Below, in pieces: positions 1-9,299 of a stretch of 62,900 nucleotides of DNA. The notes beneath the pieces were generated by a model. The model was not told the origin of the DNA and searched no databases. It saw only the letters and a program-made list of their open reading frames with translations. The position numbers were made by a program, and so were the translations under genes. Position 1 is the stretch's first letter; each line of letters starts with the position of its first letter. Source of the DNA: an uncultured beta proteobacterium (GTDB lineage Bacteria; Pseudomonadota; Gammaproteobacteria; Burkholderiales; Burkholderiaceae_E); contig CAIZNI010000048.1 of assembly GCA_903934295.1 (NCBI GenBank), positions 1 to 62,900 of the forward strand, in the 5' to 3' direction.

Positions 1-139
1 GATGGTGATGCCCGGCGACAACGTGCAGATGACGGTGGCGCTGATTGCGCCGATCGCGATGGAGCAGGGACTGCGTTTCGCGATTCGCGAAGGTGGCCGC
101 ACCGTGGGCGCCGGCGTCGTCGCCAAGATTCTCGCCTGA
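1..139 (+). CDS. tuf: Elongation factor Tu, 3' end (partial)
   Basis: The window opens inside an EF-Tu gene; about 46 codons remain, read from base 2 to a TGA at 137-139. The visible peptide contains [10 protein letters not shown] and [16 protein letters not shown], the near-invariant end of EF-Tu domain 3. EF-Tu with GTP carries aminoacyl-tRNA to the ribosomal A site in the cytosol. A tuf copy directly before rpsJ is the usual proteobacterial join of the str and S10 operons. The 5' part lies outside the window. The 82-base gap to rpsJ shows no clear terminator, so readthrough into rpsJ is likely. Confidence 0.97.
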   Translation, partial: MVMPGDNVQMTVALIAPIAMEQGLRFAIREGGRTVGAGVVAKILA

Positions 140-221
140 TCAGTCGATTGCCTGCCGGGGCCAAGGCCCTGGCGGCTTACTCCGGACGACACCCGTGTCG
201 TCCTCGCTCTTTGGAACGAAC

Positions 222-533
222 ATGAACAACCAGAAAATCCGGATCCGTCTCAAGGCCTTCGATTACAAGCTGATCGATCAGTCCGCTGCGGAAATCGTCG
301 AAACCGCCAAACGGACGGGTGCTGTGGTCCGCGGCCCGGTTCCCCTGCCCACCCGCATCGAGCGTTTTGACGTCCTGCGTTCGCCGCACGTCAACAAGAC
401 CTCGCGCGACCAGTTCGAGATCCGCACGCATCTTCGCCTGATGGACATCGTCGAGCCCACCGACAAGACGGTGGACGCGCTGATGAAGCTCGACCTGCCG
501 GCAGGTGTTGACGTGGAAATCAAGCTGCAGTAA
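222..533 (+). CDS. rpsJ: 30S ribosomal protein S10 (NusE)
   Basis: 103 residues, the standard S10 length, starting [21 protein letters not shown]10 sits in the 30S head and also acts as NusE with NusB in transcription antitermination. The ATG at 222 is chosen because it gives the family N-terminus; the open frame runs further upstream with no S10 homology. It is the first S10-operon gene. Unlike most neighbours it is followed by a long gap (159 bases) that carries its own promoter and RBS hairpin. Confidence 0.98.
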   Translation: MNNQKIRIRLKAFDYKLIDQSAAEIVETAKRTGAVVRGPVPLPTRIERFDVLRSPHVNKTSRDQFEIRTHLRLMDIVEPTDKTVDALMKLDLPAGVDVEIKLQ

Positions 534-552
534 GTATTACCGCGCTCGCCTC

Positions 553-581
553 TTGCCGAATCCGGCGGGGCGGGCTACACT
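553..581 (+). promoter_or_regulatory. Candidate sigma-70 promoter inside the S10 operon, before rplC
   Basis: TTGCCG (553-558) and TACACT (576-581) are separated by exactly 17 bases. Each hexamer matches the sigma-70 consensus at four of six positions. The predicted start near 588 would give an rplC leader of about 105 nt. This would let rplC onward be transcribed separately from tuf-rpsJ. The call rests on motif and spacing only. Confidence 0.5.
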
Positions 582-664
582 CGAAGGCTTTCCTGCGCCG
601 GGCGTCTTTTCCCGGGTCGGTACGTTCTCTGGAACGACCAGGCAGCAGGATCACACACACCCGG

Positions 665-686
665 CCAATCGTAGCCGGGATTGGAG
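665..686 (+). promoter_or_regulatory. RBS-overlapping hairpin before rplC
   Basis: CCAATC (665-670) and GATTGG (679-684) form a perfect 6-bp stem with an 8-base loop. The 3' arm contains the first two bases of the GGAG ribosome-binding site (683-686) that serves the rplC ATG at 693. Closing the stem would partly hide the RBS, a layout typical of translational autoregulation. No regulator is shown; L4 or L3 would be natural candidates by analogy with other S10 operons. Confidence 0.4.
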
Positions 687-692
687 AAAACA

Positions 693-1343
693 ATGAGCCT
701 TGGCCTCGTGGGACGCAAGGTCGGCATGATGCGCATCTTTACGGATGATGGCGATTCCATCCCCGTGACGGTGCTCGATGTGTCGAACAACCGCGTCACC
801 CAGATCAAGACCGTCGACACCGACGGTTATACCGCCGTACAACTCACGTTCGGCAAGCGTCGTGCCAGCCGCGTCACCAAGCCGCAGGCGGGTCACTTCG
901 CCAAAGCTGGCGTCGAAGCCGGCACCATTACCCGCGAGTTCCACGTGTCCGCTGAAAAAGCGGGTGAGTTGGCTCCCGGCGCAGTGGTGAAGGCCGAAAT
1001 CTTCGAACCCGGTCAAAAGGTCGATGTGTCGGGAACGACCATGGGCAAGGGGTTCTCGGGCGTCATCAAGCGGCACCACTTCTCGTCGAACCGCGCCTCC
1101 CACGGTAACTCGCGCTCGCACAATGTGCCGGGCTCGATCGGCATGGCGCAGGATCCGGGTCGCGTTTTTCCGGGTAAGCGGATGGCGGGCCACCTCGGCG
1201 CCAATACCCGGACCGTCCAGAACCTCGTCGTCGCCCGGATCGATTCCGAGCGTCAGCTGCTGCTGGTTCGCGGCGCGGTTCCTGGCTCCAAAAACGGCAA
1301 TGTCGTCGTCACACCGGCCATTCGTGTGCCGGTCAAGGCGTAA
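693..1343 (+). CDS. rplC: 50S ribosomal protein L3
   Basis: 216 residues beginning [21 protein letters not shown]3 is an early assembly protein that binds 23S rRNA near the peptidyl transferase centre. The conserved central loop is present ([19 protein letters not shown]). The ATG at 693 follows GGAG with 6 bases between; an in-frame TTG at 681 is rejected because it only adds EKT before the conserved start and lies inside the RBS hairpin. The next gene, rplD, follows after 9 bases. Confidence 0.97.
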   Translation: MSLGLVGRKVGMMRIFTDDGDSIPVTVLDVSNNRVTQIKTVDTDGYTAVQLTFGKRRASRVTKPQAGHFAKAGVEAGTITREFHVSAEKAGELAPGAVVKAEIFEPGQKVDVSGTTMGKGFSGVIKRHHFSSNRASHGNSRSHNVPGSIGMAQDPGRVFPGKRMAGHLGANTRTVQNLVVARIDSERQLLLVRGAVPGSKNGNVVVTPAIRVPVKA

Positions 1344-1352
1344 GGAGCGACG

Positions 1353-1973
1353 ATGGAACTGAACTTCCTCAATGAGCAGGGGCAGGCGTCCGCGAAGGTC
1401 ACCGCGCCCGACACGATTTTTGGCCGCGAGTTCAACGAACCCCTGATTCATCAGGTCGTCGTTGCCTTTCAGGCCAATGCCCGCAGTGGTAACCGCGCGC
1501 AGAAAGACCGCAGCGAAGTCCACCACTCGACCAAGAAGCCGTGGCGGCAAAAAGGGACCGGCCGTGCGCGTGCCGGTATGACCTCCAGCCCCCTCTGGCG
1601 CGGCGGCGGCAAGATTTTCCCCAACAGCCCCGACGAGAACTTCACCCAGAAGGTGAACAAGAAGATGTACCGGGCGGGAATGCGTTCGATCCTGTCGCAG
1701 CTGGCGCGCGACGGTCGGCTGTCGGTGATCGAGCCGATGACGCTCGAGGCGCCCAAGACCAAGCTGCTCGCGGCCAAGATGAAGGCGATGGGTCTTGGAT
1801 CGGTGCTCGTCATCTCCGACGGCATCGACGAAAACCTGTTGCTGGCTTCGCGCAACCTGACCAGCGTGCTGATCGTCGAACCCCGGCAGGCCGATCCGGT
1901 CTCGCTGGTCCATTTCGACAGCATTCTGATCACCCGTCCGGCGCTCGCCAAATTCGAGGAGATCCTGGCATGA
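1353..1973 (+). CDS. rplD: 50S ribosomal protein L4
   Basis: 206 residues, normal for L4. The extended loop that reaches the exit tunnel is recognisable around residues 45-85 ([13 protein letters not shown], then [12 protein letters not shown]). In E. coli L4 also represses its own operon; whether that holds here is unknown, but the rplC leader is a candidate target. An RBS (GGAGCGACG) precedes the ATG. The stop codon overlaps the rplW start in ATGA, indicating translational coupling. Confidence 0.97.
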   Translation: MELNFLNEQGQASAKVTAPDTIFGREFNEPLIHQVVVAFQANARSGNRAQKDRSEVHHSTKKPWRQKGTGRARAGMTSSPLWRGGGKIFPNSPDENFTQKVNKKMYRAGMRSILSQLARDGRLSVIEPMTLEAPKTKLLAAKMKAMGLGSVLVISDGIDENLLLASRNLTSVLIVEPRQADPVSLVHFDSILITRPALAKFEEILA

Positions 1974-2266
1974 GGCAAGAACGCCTGATGAAAGTGCTGC
2001 TGGCACCCATCGTCTCCGAAAAGGCGACGATGATGGCTGACAAGAACCAGCAGGTCGCGTTCCGCGTGATGCAGGACGCCACCAAGCTCGAGGTCAAGGC
2101 CGCGGTCGAACTGCTTTTCAAGGTTCAGGTCGAGTCCGTCCAGGTGCTGAACCAGGCCGGTAAGGCCAAGCGGTTTGGTCGCTTCGAAGGCCGTCGCCGC
2201 AATGTCCGCAAAGCCTACGTCTGTCTGGCCCCTGGTCAGGAAATCAACTTCGCGGAGGCTCAATAA
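1970..2266 (+). CDS. rplW: 50S ribosomal protein L23
   Basis: 98 residues, [21 protein letters not shown]23 lies at the tunnel exit and is the docking site for trigger factor and SRP. The start at 1970 overlaps the rplD stop by four bases (ATGA). An internal ATG at residue 7 gives [12 protein letters not shown], close to the E. coli start, and is a possible alternative; the longer form fits beta-proteobacterial L23 proteins, which carry a short N-terminal extension. The C-terminus [10 protein letters not shown] is typical of the family. Confidence 0.95.
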   Translation: MRQERLMKVLLAPIVSEKATMMADKNQQVAFRVMQDATKLEVKAAVELLFKVQVESVQVLNQAGKAKRFGRFEGRRRNVRKAYVCLAPGQEINFAEAQ

Positions 2267-3084
2267 TGCCGCTGATGAAGACTAAGCCGACCTCCGCCGG
2301 GCGGCGGTCGATGGTCAAGGTGATCACGCGTGGCCTCCACAAGGGTGGGCCGCTGCAGTCGCTGATCGAGCCCCAGATTCGTGGATCCGGACGTAACAAT
2401 CTGGGTCACATCACCACCCGGCACAAGGGTGGCGGGCACAAGCAGCACTACCGCATCGTCGACTTCCGTCGCAACAAGGATGGCATTCCGGCGCGCGTCG
2501 AGCGCATCGAATACGATCCCAACCGCAGCGCGCACATTGCACTGCTGTGCTATGCCGACGGTGAGCGTCGCTACATCCTGGCGCCGCGTGACGTGACCAT
2601 CGGGACGACGCTGCAGTCGGGCTCCGAGGCGCCGATCCGGGCTGGCAACACGCTGCCGATCCGCAACATCCCGGTGGGTTCGACGATCCACGCGATCGAG
2701 ATGATGCCGGGCAAGGGCGCGCAGATGGCTCGCTCGGCGGGAACGTCGGCACGACTGCTGGCTCGCGAAGGCATCTACGCGCAGGTTCGCCTGCGTTCCG
2801 GCGAGATTCGCAAGGTTCATATCGAGTGCCGGGCGACCATCGGCGAAGTCGGCAACGAGGAGCACAGCCTGCGCACGATCGGCAAGGCCGGCGCGAATCG
2901 CTGGCGCGGCATCCGCCCGACCGTCCGCGGCATTTGCATGAATCCGGTCGATCACCCGCACGGCGGTCGTTCCAATGGTGGCGGTCATCCCGTCTCGCCT
3001 TGGGGCACCCCGACCAAGGGCTACAAGACACGCCGCAACAAGCGCACTGACACGATGATCGTGCAGCGCCGCGGCCGCAAGTAA
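2266..3084 (+). CDS. rplB: 50S ribosomal protein L2
   Basis: 272 residues, [21 protein letters not shown]2 is needed for subunit association and peptidyl transferase function. The C-terminal segment with the essential histidine is present ([10 protein letters not shown], then [13 protein letters not shown]). The ATG at 2266 shares one base with the rplW TAA (TAATG), so the two are probably coupled. Confidence 0.97.
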   Translation: MPLMKTKPTSAGRRSMVKVITRGLHKGGPLQSLIEPQIRGSGRNNLGHITTRHKGGGHKQHYRIVDFRRNKDGIPARVERIEYDPNRSAHIALLCYADGERRYILAPRDVTIGTTLQSGSEAPIRAGNTLPIRNIPVGSTIHAIEMMPGKGAQMARSAGTSARLLAREGIYAQVRLRSGEIRKVHIECRATIGEVGNEEHSLRTIGKAGANRWRGIRPTVRGICMNPVDHPHGGRSNGGGHPVSPWGTPTKGYKTRRNKRTDTMIVQRRGRK

Positions 3085-3105
3085 CGGGCGAAGGACGAAT
3101 CACTC

Positions 3106-3387
3106 ATGGCACGTTCAGTCAAGAAGGGGCCCTTCGTCGACGCCCACCTGATGAAAAAGGTCGACACCGCGCTCACCATCAAGGACAAGCGACCCATCAA
3201 GACATGGTCGCGTCGTTCGACGGTGGTGCCCGAATTCATCGGACTCACCATTGCTGTGCACAACGGCAAGCAGCATGTTCCCGTCTACATCAACGAGAAC
3301 ATGGTCGGGCACAAGCTTGGCGAGTTCGCGTTGACCCGGACCTTCAAGGGCCACGCAGCGGACAAGAAGTCCTCGGTCAAGCGCTAA
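3106..3387 (+). CDS. rpsS: 30S ribosomal protein S19
   Basis: 93 residues, [21 protein letters not shown]19 forms the head of the 30S subunit with S13 and contacts the A-site region. The conserved [16 protein letters not shown] lies near the C-terminus. The start is preceded by GGGCGAAGGACG. Length and sequence are ordinary for the family. rplV follows 10 bases downstream. Confidence 0.97.
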   Translation: MARSVKKGPFVDAHLMKKVDTALTIKDKRPIKTWSRRSTVVPEFIGLTIAVHNGKQHVPVYINENMVGHKLGEFALTRTFKGHAADKKSSVKR

Positions 3388-3397
3388 GGAGCCGACG

Positions 3398-3727
3398 ATG
3401 CAAACCCAAGCAACATTGCGTGGCGTTCACCTCTCTGCCCAGAAGGGTCGGCTCGTTGCCGACCTGGTTCGCGGCAAGCCGGTCGAGCAGGCGCTCAATA
3501 TCCTCACCTTCTCTCCGAAGAAGGCGGCCCGTATCGTCAAGAAAGTGCTGGAGTCGGCCATTGCCAACGCCGAGCACAATGACGGCGCGGACATCGATGA
3601 ACTGAAAGTCACCACCATTCACGTCGAGAAGGGCACGTCGCTCAAACGATTCCAGGCTCGCGCCAAAGGGCGCGGCTGCAAGATCGAGAAGCAGACTTGC
3701 CATATCTTCGTGAAGGTCGGCAACTAA
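3398..3727 (+). CDS. rplV: 50S ribosomal protein L22
   Basis: 109 residues. L22 lines the polypeptide exit tunnel; its beta-hairpin loop (around residues 80-95, [15 protein letters not shown]) reaches the narrow point where macrolide-resistance changes are known in other bacteria. The sequence here is the ordinary form. GGAGCCGACG precedes the ATG. The [12 protein letters not shown] motif is conserved. Confidence 0.97.
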   Translation: MQTQATLRGVHLSAQKGRLVADLVRGKPVEQALNILTFSPKKAARIVKKVLESAIANAEHNDGADIDELKVTTIHVEKGTSLKRFQARAKGRGCKIEKQTCHIFVKVGN

Positions 3728-3746
3728 GCCCGCCCGGAAGGACACC

Positions 3747-4628
3747 ATGGGACAGAAGATTCATCCGACCGGGTTCCGTCTCTCGGTCACTCGCAACTGG
3801 TCCTCGCGCTGGTACGCCAACAGCCGCCAGTTCCCGATCATGCTCAACGAAGATCTGCGTGTTCGCGCCTATCTTCGCAAGAAACTCAAGAGCGCCTCCG
3901 TGGGTCGCGTTCTGATCGAGCGCCCCGCCAAGAACGCGCGGATCACCATTTTCTCGGCGCGTCCGGGTGTGGTGATCGGCAAGAAGGGCGAGGACATCGA
4001 GATTCTGAAGGCCGACCTGCAGCGACTGCTGGGCGTGCCGGTTCATGTGAACATCGAGGAAATCCGCAAGCCGGAAATCGATGCTCAGCTGATTGCCGAC
4101 TCGATCACCCAGCAGCTCGAGAAGCGGATCATGTTCCGTCGCGCCATGAAGCGCGCGATGCAGAACGCGATGCGTCTGGGTGCGCTGGGCATCAAGATCA
4201 TGAGTTCCGGCCGCCTGAATGGCGCCGAGATTGCGCGGATCGAGTGGTATCGCGAAGGTCGTGTGCCGTTGCACACCCTGCGGGCAGACATTGAGTACGG
4301 CTTTTCCGAAGCGCTGACCACCTACGGGCTGATTGGTGTGAAGGTCTGGGTGTACAAGGGCGACACGCTGGGTCGCGGCGACGCGCCTGCGGCGGCTGAA
4401 AAAGATGCCGCGCCGGCGCCTGATCGTGACGATCGTCGCAATCGGCGTCTGCCGCCCAAGCCGGGCGCAGCACCGCGCGGTGCCCCGCGTCGCAGGCCCG
4501 ACGGCGAGGCGGACGGCAAGAGCGCGCCCGAAGTGTCGGCGGCGGGTGCCGATCCCACGAAGACTGCGGTCAAGCGTATTCGCAAGGCGCCCGGAACGGG
4601 CCCTGCGGATACCAAGACCGGCGAATGA
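3747..4628 (+). CDS. rpsC: 30S ribosomal protein S3, with extended C-terminal tail
   Basis: 293 residues; the E. coli protein has 233. The N-terminal KH domain ([11 protein letters not shown] near residues 75-85) and the S3 C-domain end around residue 215. S3 guards the mRNA entry channel. After the core comes a tail of about 75 residues rich in Ala, Pro, Arg and Asp (for example [16 protein letters not shown]) with no recognisable fold. Extended S3 tails occur in beta-proteobacteria, but this one is long. The start [16 protein letters not shown] is canonical, with GGAAGG before it. Confidence 0.96.
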   Translation: MGQKIHPTGFRLSVTRNWSSRWYANSRQFPIMLNEDLRVRAYLRKKLKSASVGRVLIERPAKNARITIFSARPGVVIGKKGEDIEILKADLQRLLGVPVHVNIEEIRKPEIDAQLIADSITQQLEKRIMFRRAMKRAMQNAMRLGALGIKIMSSGRLNGAEIARIEWYREGRVPLHTLRADIEYGFSEALTTYGLIGVKVWVYKGDTLGRGDAPAAAEKDAAPAPDRDDRRNRRLPPKPGAAPRGAPRRRPDGEADGKSAPEVSAAGADPTKTAVKRIRKAPGTGPADTKTGE

Positions 4629-4639
4629 AGGAGTGAGCG

Positions 4640-5056
4640 ATGCTGCAACCCGCTCGACGCAAGTACCGTAAAGAACAGAAGGGCCGCAACAAGGGCCTGG
4701 CGACCCGCGGCGCGGCCGTGTCCTTCGGCGAATTCGGCCTGAAGGCCACCGGGCGCGGTCGTCTGACTGCTCGCCAGATCGAAGCGGCTCGTCGCGCGAT
4801 GACCCGGCACATCAAACGGGGTGGCCGGATCTGGATCCGGATCTTCCCGGACAAGCCGATTTCGCACAAACCCGCCGAGGTCCGGATGGGCAACGGCAAG
4901 GGCAATCCCGAGTACTACGTGGCCGAAATCCAGCCGGGCAAGGTGCTCTACGAAATGGACGGAGTCAACGAAGCACTCGCCCGCGAGGCGTTTGCTCTTG
5001 CCGCCGCCAAGCTGCCGATCTCCACGGTCTTCGTGACCCGGATGGTCGGGGCCTGA
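4640..5056 (+). CDS. rplP: 50S ribosomal protein L16
   Basis: 138 residues, [21 protein letters not shown]16 helps position the A-site tRNA on the 50S subunit. The basic N-terminus and the [19 protein letters not shown] region are conserved. An RBS (GAAGGAGTG) lies just upstream, only a few bases after the rpsC stop. Length is standard. Confidence 0.97.
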   Translation: MLQPARRKYRKEQKGRNKGLATRGAAVSFGEFGLKATGRGRLTARQIEAARRAMTRHIKRGGRIWIRIFPDKPISHKPAEVRMGNGKGNPEYYVAEIQPGKVLYEMDGVNEALAREAFALAAAKLPISTVFVTRMVGA

Positions 5057-5075
5057 ACTAGACCGGAGAAGGCAG

Positions 5076-5270
5076 ATGAAGGCCAGTGAACTGCGCGCCA
5101 AGGATCCCGAGGCGCTGACCAAGGAACTCGGCGAACTGCTCAAGGCGCATTTCTCGTTGCGCATGCAGATCGCCACTCAGCAACTGAACAACACCAGCCA
5201 GCTGGGCAAGACCCGTCGCGACATCGCGCGGGTGCGCACCTTGCTGCGTGAGAAAGCAGCCGTCAAATGA
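5076..5270 (+). CDS. rpmC: 50S ribosomal protein L29
   Basis: 64 residues, [20 protein letters not shown], a two-helix protein next to L23 at the tunnel exit. The conserved [20 protein letters not shown] helix is present. The RBS is CCGGAGAAGG. The stop codon overlaps the rpsQ start (ATGA at 5267-5270), so the pair is translationally coupled. Confidence 0.97.
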   Translation: MKASELRAKDPEALTKELGELLKAHFSLRMQIATQQLNNTSQLGKTRRDIARVRTLLREKAAVK

Positions 5271-5536
5271 CCGCCGAAGCTGAAGTGAAAACCGCCTCCA
5301 AGCGCACCCTGGTTGGACGCGTCGTCAGCAACAAGATGCAGAAGACGGTGACCGTGCTGGTGGAGCGCAAGGTCAAGCACCCGATCTACGGCAAGTACAT
5401 CGTCAAGAGCACCCGGTACCACGCTCATGTCGAAGACCGCCTGAACGAGGGTGACACGGTGGAAATTCAGGAAAGCCGTCCGATCTCGAAGACCAAAGCG
5501 TGGAAAGTCACGCGGGTCGTCGAGTCGATCGCCTGA
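5267..5536 (+). CDS. rpsQ: 30S ribosomal protein S17
   Basis: 89 residues. S17 is an OB-fold primary 16S rRNA binding protein in the 30S body. The family motif [19 protein letters not shown] is clear. It is the last gene of the S10 operon. After its stop come about 35 bases, then the promoter of the next unit, so the S10 and spc segments can be transcribed separately here. Confidence 0.97.
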   Translation: MTAEAEVKTASKRTLVGRVVSNKMQKTVTVLVERKVKHPIYGKYIVKSTRYHAHVEDRLNEGDTVEIQESRPISKTKAWKVTRVVESIA

Positions 5537-5571
5537 CCTGGCTGCACAAATGCCGCGCAAGCGTTCTTCGC

Positions 5572-5601
5572 TTGCATGGTTGAAAAAAGCAGTGCTATAA
5601 T
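5572..5601 (+). promoter_or_regulatory. Strong sigma-70 promoter of the rplN (spc) unit
   Basis: TTGCAT (5572-5577), an 18-base spacer, and a perfect TATAAT (5596-5601) preceded by TGC, which makes an extended -10. The surrounding GAAAAAAGC gives the AT-rich stretch common around strong promoters. The predicted start is about 5608. This is the best promoter match I found in the window and corresponds in position to the spc promoter of E. coli. Confidence 0.8.
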
Positions 5602-5607
5602 CGACGG

Positions 5608-5796
5608 CTTCGGTCTTGGAATGTGGTCTTGCCAGTAGGGCGTCAGTGCCCTGCACGCTGGTGTGGCCACAAGAACAGCCAGCCGAAATTCAACCCGTAC
5701 CACGGGACCAAGACTGACCGCCTTCCGGGGCGTGGCCCAGGCCTCGAGCCTGACCGCTTCCGGGTTTGGGTGGATTAAGTTGGGACAGGAACAGCG
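5608..5796 (+). promoter_or_regulatory. Structured 5' leader of the spc operon
   Basis: About 190 nt without a gene, between the promoter and rplN. Elements seen: GTCTTGG (5613-5619) pairs with CCAAGAC (5708-5714), a perfect 7-bp long-range stem. Inside it is a hairpin at 5623-5670 whose outer 13-position stem pairs 12 of 13 (three G-U, one U-U), with a second stem AGGGC/GCCCT (5637-5641, 5648-5652). A small hairpin CAGGC/GCCTG lies at 5738-5752, flanked by near-identical copies of TGACCGCCTTCCGGG (5715 and 5751). GTCTTG at 5626-5631 could also pair with CAAGAC (5709-5714), so two alternative folds are possible. Confidence 0.6.
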
Positions 5797-6165
5797 ATGA
5801 TTCAGATGCAGTCGACGTTGGACGTCGCCGACAACACAGGCGCGCGTTCGGTCATGTGTATCAAGGTGCTCGGCGGCTCCAAGCGCCGTTACGCCGGGAT
5901 TGGCGACATCATCAAGGTGAGTGTCAAGGAGGCGCAGCCGCGTGGCCGCGTCAAGAAGGGCGAAATCTACAACGCTGTTGTGGTTCGCACTGCCAAGGGC
6001 GTTCGCCGGCAAGACGGTTCGCTAGTGAAGTTCGACGGCAATGCCGCCGTTCTTTTGAATGCCAAGCTCGAGCCGATCGGCACGCGCATCTTCGGGCCGG
6101 TCACGCGTGAGTTGCGTACCGAGCGCTTCATGAAGATCGTGTCGCTCGCGCCTGAAGTCCTGTAA
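5797..6165 (+). CDS. rplN: 50S ribosomal protein L14
   Basis: 122 residues, [20 protein letters not shown], the exact family length. L14 forms an intersubunit bridge and is the binding site for the silencing factor RsfS. The RBS GGGACAGGAACAG lies upstream. It is first in the spc unit after the folded leader. The [20 protein letters not shown] stretch is conserved. Confidence 0.97.
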   Translation: MIQMQSTLDVADNTGARSVMCIKVLGGSKRRYAGIGDIIKVSVKEAQPRGRVKKGEIYNAVVVRTAKGVRRQDGSLVKFDGNAAVLLNAKLEPIGTRIFGPVTRELRTERFMKIVSLAPEVL

Positions 6166-6176
6166 GGGAGTCTTCA

Positions 6177-6494
6177 ATGGAAAAGATCCGTAAAGGTGAT
6201 GACGTCGTCGTCATCACCGGTCGCGACAAGGGCAAGCGCGGAAGCGTGCTGAGCCGTGTCGACGAGACGCACCTGCTGGTCGAGGGCGTCAATACCGTCA
6301 AGAAGCATCAGCGCCCCAACCCGATGAAGGGGCAGACCGGGGGCATCGTCGAGAAGACCATGCCGATCGATCAATCGAACGTGATGATGTTCAATCCGGT
6401 TACCGGCAAGGGTGATCGGATCGGCATCAAGACGCTGGAGGACGGCAAGAAGGTTCGCTTCTTCAAGTCCAACGGCGAACTGGTCAAGGCCTGA
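6177..6494 (+). CDS. rplX: 50S ribosomal protein L24
   Basis: 105 residues with a KOW motif at the N-terminus ([20 protein letters not shown]). L24 is one of the two initiator proteins of 50S assembly. RBS AGGGAG precedes the ATG. The length is typical and it lies between rplN and rplE as in other proteobacteria. Confidence 0.97.
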   Translation: MEKIRKGDDVVVITGRDKGKRGSVLSRVDETHLLVEGVNTVKKHQRPNPMKGQTGGIVEKTMPIDQSNVMMFNPVTGKGDRIGIKTLEDGKKVRFFKSNGELVKA

Positions 6495-6507
6495 GAGGAA
6501 TCGCATC

Positions 6508-7047
6508 ATGGCTCGCCTTTTGCAGATTTACCGCGAGAAGATCGTTCCGGACCTGATGACCCAGTTCGGTTACGGTTCGGTCATGCAGGTGCCGCGCATC
6601 ACCAAGATCACCCTGAACATGGGTGTCTCGGAGGCGGTGGCCGACAAGAAAATCATGGACAACGCCGTCGGCGACATGACCCGCATCGCCGGTCAGAAGC
6701 CGGTCGTCACCAAGGCCAAGAAGCCGATCGCCGGATTCAAGATCCGCGAGGGTTATCCCATCGGCTGCATGGTGACGCTGCGTGGTTCGCGGATGTATGA
6801 ATTTCTCGACCGCCTGGTGACGGTGGCGCTCCCTCGGGTTCGCGACTTCCGCGGTATCTCGGGTCGTGCGTTCGACGGGCGCGGGAATTACAACATCGGG
6901 GTCAAGGAACAGATCATTTTCCCCGAGATCGAGTACGACAAGGTCGACGCGTTGCGCGGCCTCAACATCAGCATCACCACCACCGCCAAGTCCGATGACG
7001 AGGCGAAGGCGTTGCTGACCGCCTTCCGTTTCCCCTTCCGTAACTGA
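6508..7047 (+). CDS. rplE: 50S ribosomal protein L5
   Basis: 179 residues, [21 protein letters not shown]5 binds 5S rRNA and contacts the P-site tRNA. The ATG at 6508 follows GAGAGGAATCGC and gives the family start; the frame is open further upstream but that part overlaps rplX in another frame. The 5S-binding region ([16 protein letters not shown]-like) is conserved. Confidence 0.97.
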   Translation: MARLLQIYREKIVPDLMTQFGYGSVMQVPRITKITLNMGVSEAVADKKIMDNAVGDMTRIAGQKPVVTKAKKPIAGFKIREGYPIGCMVTLRGSRMYEFLDRLVTVALPRVRDFRGISGRAFDGRGNYNIGVKEQIIFPEIEYDKVDALRGLNISITTTAKSDDEAKALLTAFRFPFRN

Positions 7048-7057
7048 GGTTCATCAA

Positions 7058-7363
7058 GTGGCCAAACTCGCTTCGATCAACCGCGACCTCAAGCGTGCTG
7101 CGCTGGTGCAGAAGTACGCGAAAAAACGCGCGGCACTACAGGCGATCGTCGCCGACCAATCGGTTTCGGAAGAGGATCGATATCAGGCTCGGCTCAAACT
7201 GCAGCAACTGCCCCGCAATTCGAATCCGACGCGTCTTCGCAATCGTTGCGAGATCACGGGTCGGGCGAGGGGTGTTTACAGCAAGTTCGGGCTTGGGCGC
7301 AACAAGCTTCGCGAGTCGGCGATGCGGGGCGAAGTGCCCGGTATCGTCAAAGCAAGCTGGTAA
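7058..7363 (+). CDS. rpsN: 30S ribosomal protein S14
   Basis: 101 residues with a GTG start at 7058 ([19 protein letters not shown] follows). S14 assembles late in the 30S head. It is the long, zinc-free type: only one cysteine ([11 protein letters not shown]) and no CxxC pair. The ending [13 protein letters not shown] is canonical. The RBS is a weak GAGG, eight bases before the GTG. Confidence 0.96.
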   Translation: MAKLASINRDLKRAALVQKYAKKRAALQAIVADQSVSEEDRYQARLKLQQLPRNSNPTRLRNRCEITGRARGVYSKFGLGRNKLRESAMRGEVPGIVKASW

Positions 7364-7376
7364 CGGGGTACACGAC

Positions 7377-7772
7377 ATGAGCATGAGCGATCCAGTCGCC
7401 GACATGTTCACGCGCATCCGTAATGGACAGCGTGTGGAAAAACAATCGGTGTCGATGCCGTCGTCAAAATTGAAGGTGGCGATTGCGCAGGTACTGAAGG
7501 ACGAGGGCTATATCGAAGGCTTCTCGGTCAAGAGCGAGGGCGTCAAGTCCGAGCTTCAGGTCCTGCTCAAGTATTACGCTGGCCGTCCGGTCATCGAGCG
7601 TATCGAGCGCGTGTCCAAGCCGGGCCTTCGGGTCTACAAGGGCCGCGACGATCTGCCGCAAGTGATGAACGGACTCGGCGTAACCATCGTCACCACGTCG
7701 CGTGGCGTGATGACCGACCGCAGGGCGCGCGCAAGCGGCGTCGGCGGTGAGGTCCTCGCGTACGTCGCGTAA
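7377..7772 (+). CDS. rpsH: 30S ribosomal protein S8
   Basis: 131 residues, [21 protein letters not shown]8 binds helix 21 of 16S rRNA, and in E. coli represses the spc operon at the rplE start. The ATG at 7377 is used; a second ATG two codons later (7383) is possible. The C-terminus [21 protein letters not shown] is typical. RBS AACGGGG lies upstream. Confidence 0.96.
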   Translation: MSMSDPVADMFTRIRNGQRVEKQSVSMPSSKLKVAIAQVLKDEGYIEGFSVKSEGVKSELQVLLKYYAGRPVIERIERVSKPGLRVYKGRDDLPQVMNGLGVTIVTTSRGVMTDRRARASGVGGEVLAYVA

Positions 7773-7783
7773 CGGAGGTTCGA

Positions 7784-8317
7784 ATGTCCCGAGTAGCAAA
7801 AGTCCCGGTGGCAGTGCCTGCCGGTGTGGATGTGCAGGTCGCCGACGGTCTGATCACGGTCAAGGGTCCTCTGGGCTCGTTGACGCAGCGGATGAATCCG
7901 CTGGTGATGGTTGTTCGTGAAGGCGCCGAGCTGCTGATCAAGGCGCTCGACGAGAGCCGCAGCGCCAGTGCGCTCAGCGGTACCTTTCGGGCACTGATCG
8001 CGAACATGGTTCACGGTGTGACCAAGGGCTTCGAGAAGAAGCTGCAGCTGGTCGGCACCGGATACAGGGCTCAGGCCCAGGGCGCGAACCTGAATCTGTC
8101 GCTGGGGTTCTCCCACCCGGTGGTTTACAAGGTTCCCGAGGGTGTGAAGGCGGAAACGCCGACCCAGACCGAGATCATCATCAAAGGTTCCGACCGTCAG
8201 CGTGTCGGTCAGGTGGCCGCCGAGATCCGTGCGTACAAATCGCCCGAGCCTTACAAGGGCAAGGGCGTGCGCTACTCGGATGAGAAGGTGGTCCTCAAAG
8301 AAGTCAAGAAGAAGTAA
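7784..8317 (+). CDS. rplF: 50S ribosomal protein L6
   Basis: 177 residues, [20 protein letters not shown], two tandem alpha-beta domains. L6 lies near the sarcin-ricin loop. The C-terminal motif [19 protein letters not shown] is the hallmark of the family. RBS CGGAGG sits just before the ATG. Length is standard. Confidence 0.97.
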   Translation: MSRVAKVPVAVPAGVDVQVADGLITVKGPLGSLTQRMNPLVMVVREGAELLIKALDESRSASALSGTFRALIANMVHGVTKGFEKKLQLVGTGYRAQAQGANLNLSLGFSHPVVYKVPEGVKAETPTQTEIIIKGSDRQRVGQVAAEIRAYKSPEPYKGKGVRYSDEKVVLKEVKKK

Positions 8318-8349
8318 GCGGACCGCTTTCAAAGACAGGATTACAGGCG

Positions 8350-8715
8350 ATGGACAAGAAACAGGCTCGTTTGCGCCGTGCCCGTCAGACGCGGTTGAAG
8401 ATCCGCGAACTGCGGGTCAACCGGCTGACAGTGTTCCGCACGAACCAGCACATTTACGCAAGCATCATCGACGCCGACGGCGCGCGGGTGCTGGTGTCTT
8501 CCTCCAGCAACGAGGCCGAAGTCCGGTCGGAGCTGGCCGGAACGGCAGGCAAGGGTGGCAATGCCAACGCGGCCACGATGGTGGGCAAGCGGATCGCCGA
8601 GAAGGCGTTGGCGGCCGGCATTCAGAGCGTCGCGTTTGATCGGGCCGGGTACCGGTTCCACGGACGCGTCAAGGCTCTGGCAGAGGCTGCCCGCGAGGCT
8701 GGCCTGAAGTTCTGA
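8350..8715 (+). CDS. rplR: 50S ribosomal protein L18
   Basis: 121 residues, [21 protein letters not shown]18 binds 5S rRNA with L5. The basic N-terminal tail and the C-terminus [20 protein letters not shown] are conserved. It lies 32 bases after rplF, with a GACAGG/ACAGG stretch as the probable RBS. Confidence 0.97.
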   Translation: MDKKQARLRRARQTRLKIRELRVNRLTVFRTNQHIYASIIDADGARVLVSSSSNEAEVRSELAGTAGKGGNANAATMVGKRIAEKALAAGIQSVAFDRAGYRFHGRVKALAEAAREAGLKF

Positions 8716-8731
8716 ACAACGGGATACGAAC

Positions 8732-9250
8732 ATGGCAAGAGTTCAGGCACGGGTCGGCGGCGAAGAGCGCGACGACGGATTGAAGGAAAAGATGATCGCG
8801 GTCAACCGCGTCACCAAGGTCGTCAAGGGCGGTCGGATCCTCGGATTCGCGGCGCTGACGGTGGTGGGCGACGGCGATGGCCGGATCGGCATGGGCAAGG
8901 GCAAGGCGCGCGAGGTGCCGGTGGCGGTTCAGAAGGCCATGGACGAAGCCCGACGCAAGATGTTCAAGGTCAACCTGCGCGGTACCACGCTGCAGCATAC
9001 GGTTTATGGCCGGCACGGCGCGGCTTCGGTCTTTCTGGCGCCGGCGCCGGATGGTACCGGCATCATCGCGGGCGGCCCGATGCGGGCCATCTTCGAGGTG
9101 ATGGGGATCGGCAACGTGGTTGCCAAGAGCCACGGTTCGACGAATCCGTACAACATGGTTCGGGCTACGTTGAACGCCTTGCAGAACATGAACACGCCTG
9201 CCGAGATTGCTGCCAAACGGGGCAAGTCGGTCGAAGAAATTCTCGGTTGA
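8732..9250 (+). CDS. rpsE: 30S ribosomal protein S5
   Basis: 172 residues. S5 combines a double-stranded-RNA-like N-domain with a C-domain and controls mRNA entry and decoding accuracy. Key parts: [19 protein letters not shown] near residues 30-48 and [16 protein letters not shown] near the end. The start [20 protein letters not shown] is beta-proteobacterial in style. No unusual residue is apparent in the ram or spectinomycin-resistance loop regions. Confidence 0.96.
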   Translation: MARVQARVGGEERDDGLKEKMIAVNRVTKVVKGGRILGFAALTVVGDGDGRIGMGKGKAREVPVAVQKAMDEARRKMFKVNLRGTTLQHTVYGRHGAASVFLAPAPDGTGIIAGGPMRAIFEVMGIGNVVAKSHGSTNPYNMVRATLNALQNMNTPAEIAAKRGKSVEEILG

Positions 9251-9299
9251 ACCGGGTACCCGCGGCGGGCGTCAGTCCGGTGGCGGGCAGGAGAATGCA

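Noticed and set aside
140-221. An E. coli-style L4 leader upstream of rpsJ
   Set aside because: The tuf-rpsJ gap is only 82 bases and shows no long stem; the structured gap lies between rpsJ and rplC instead.
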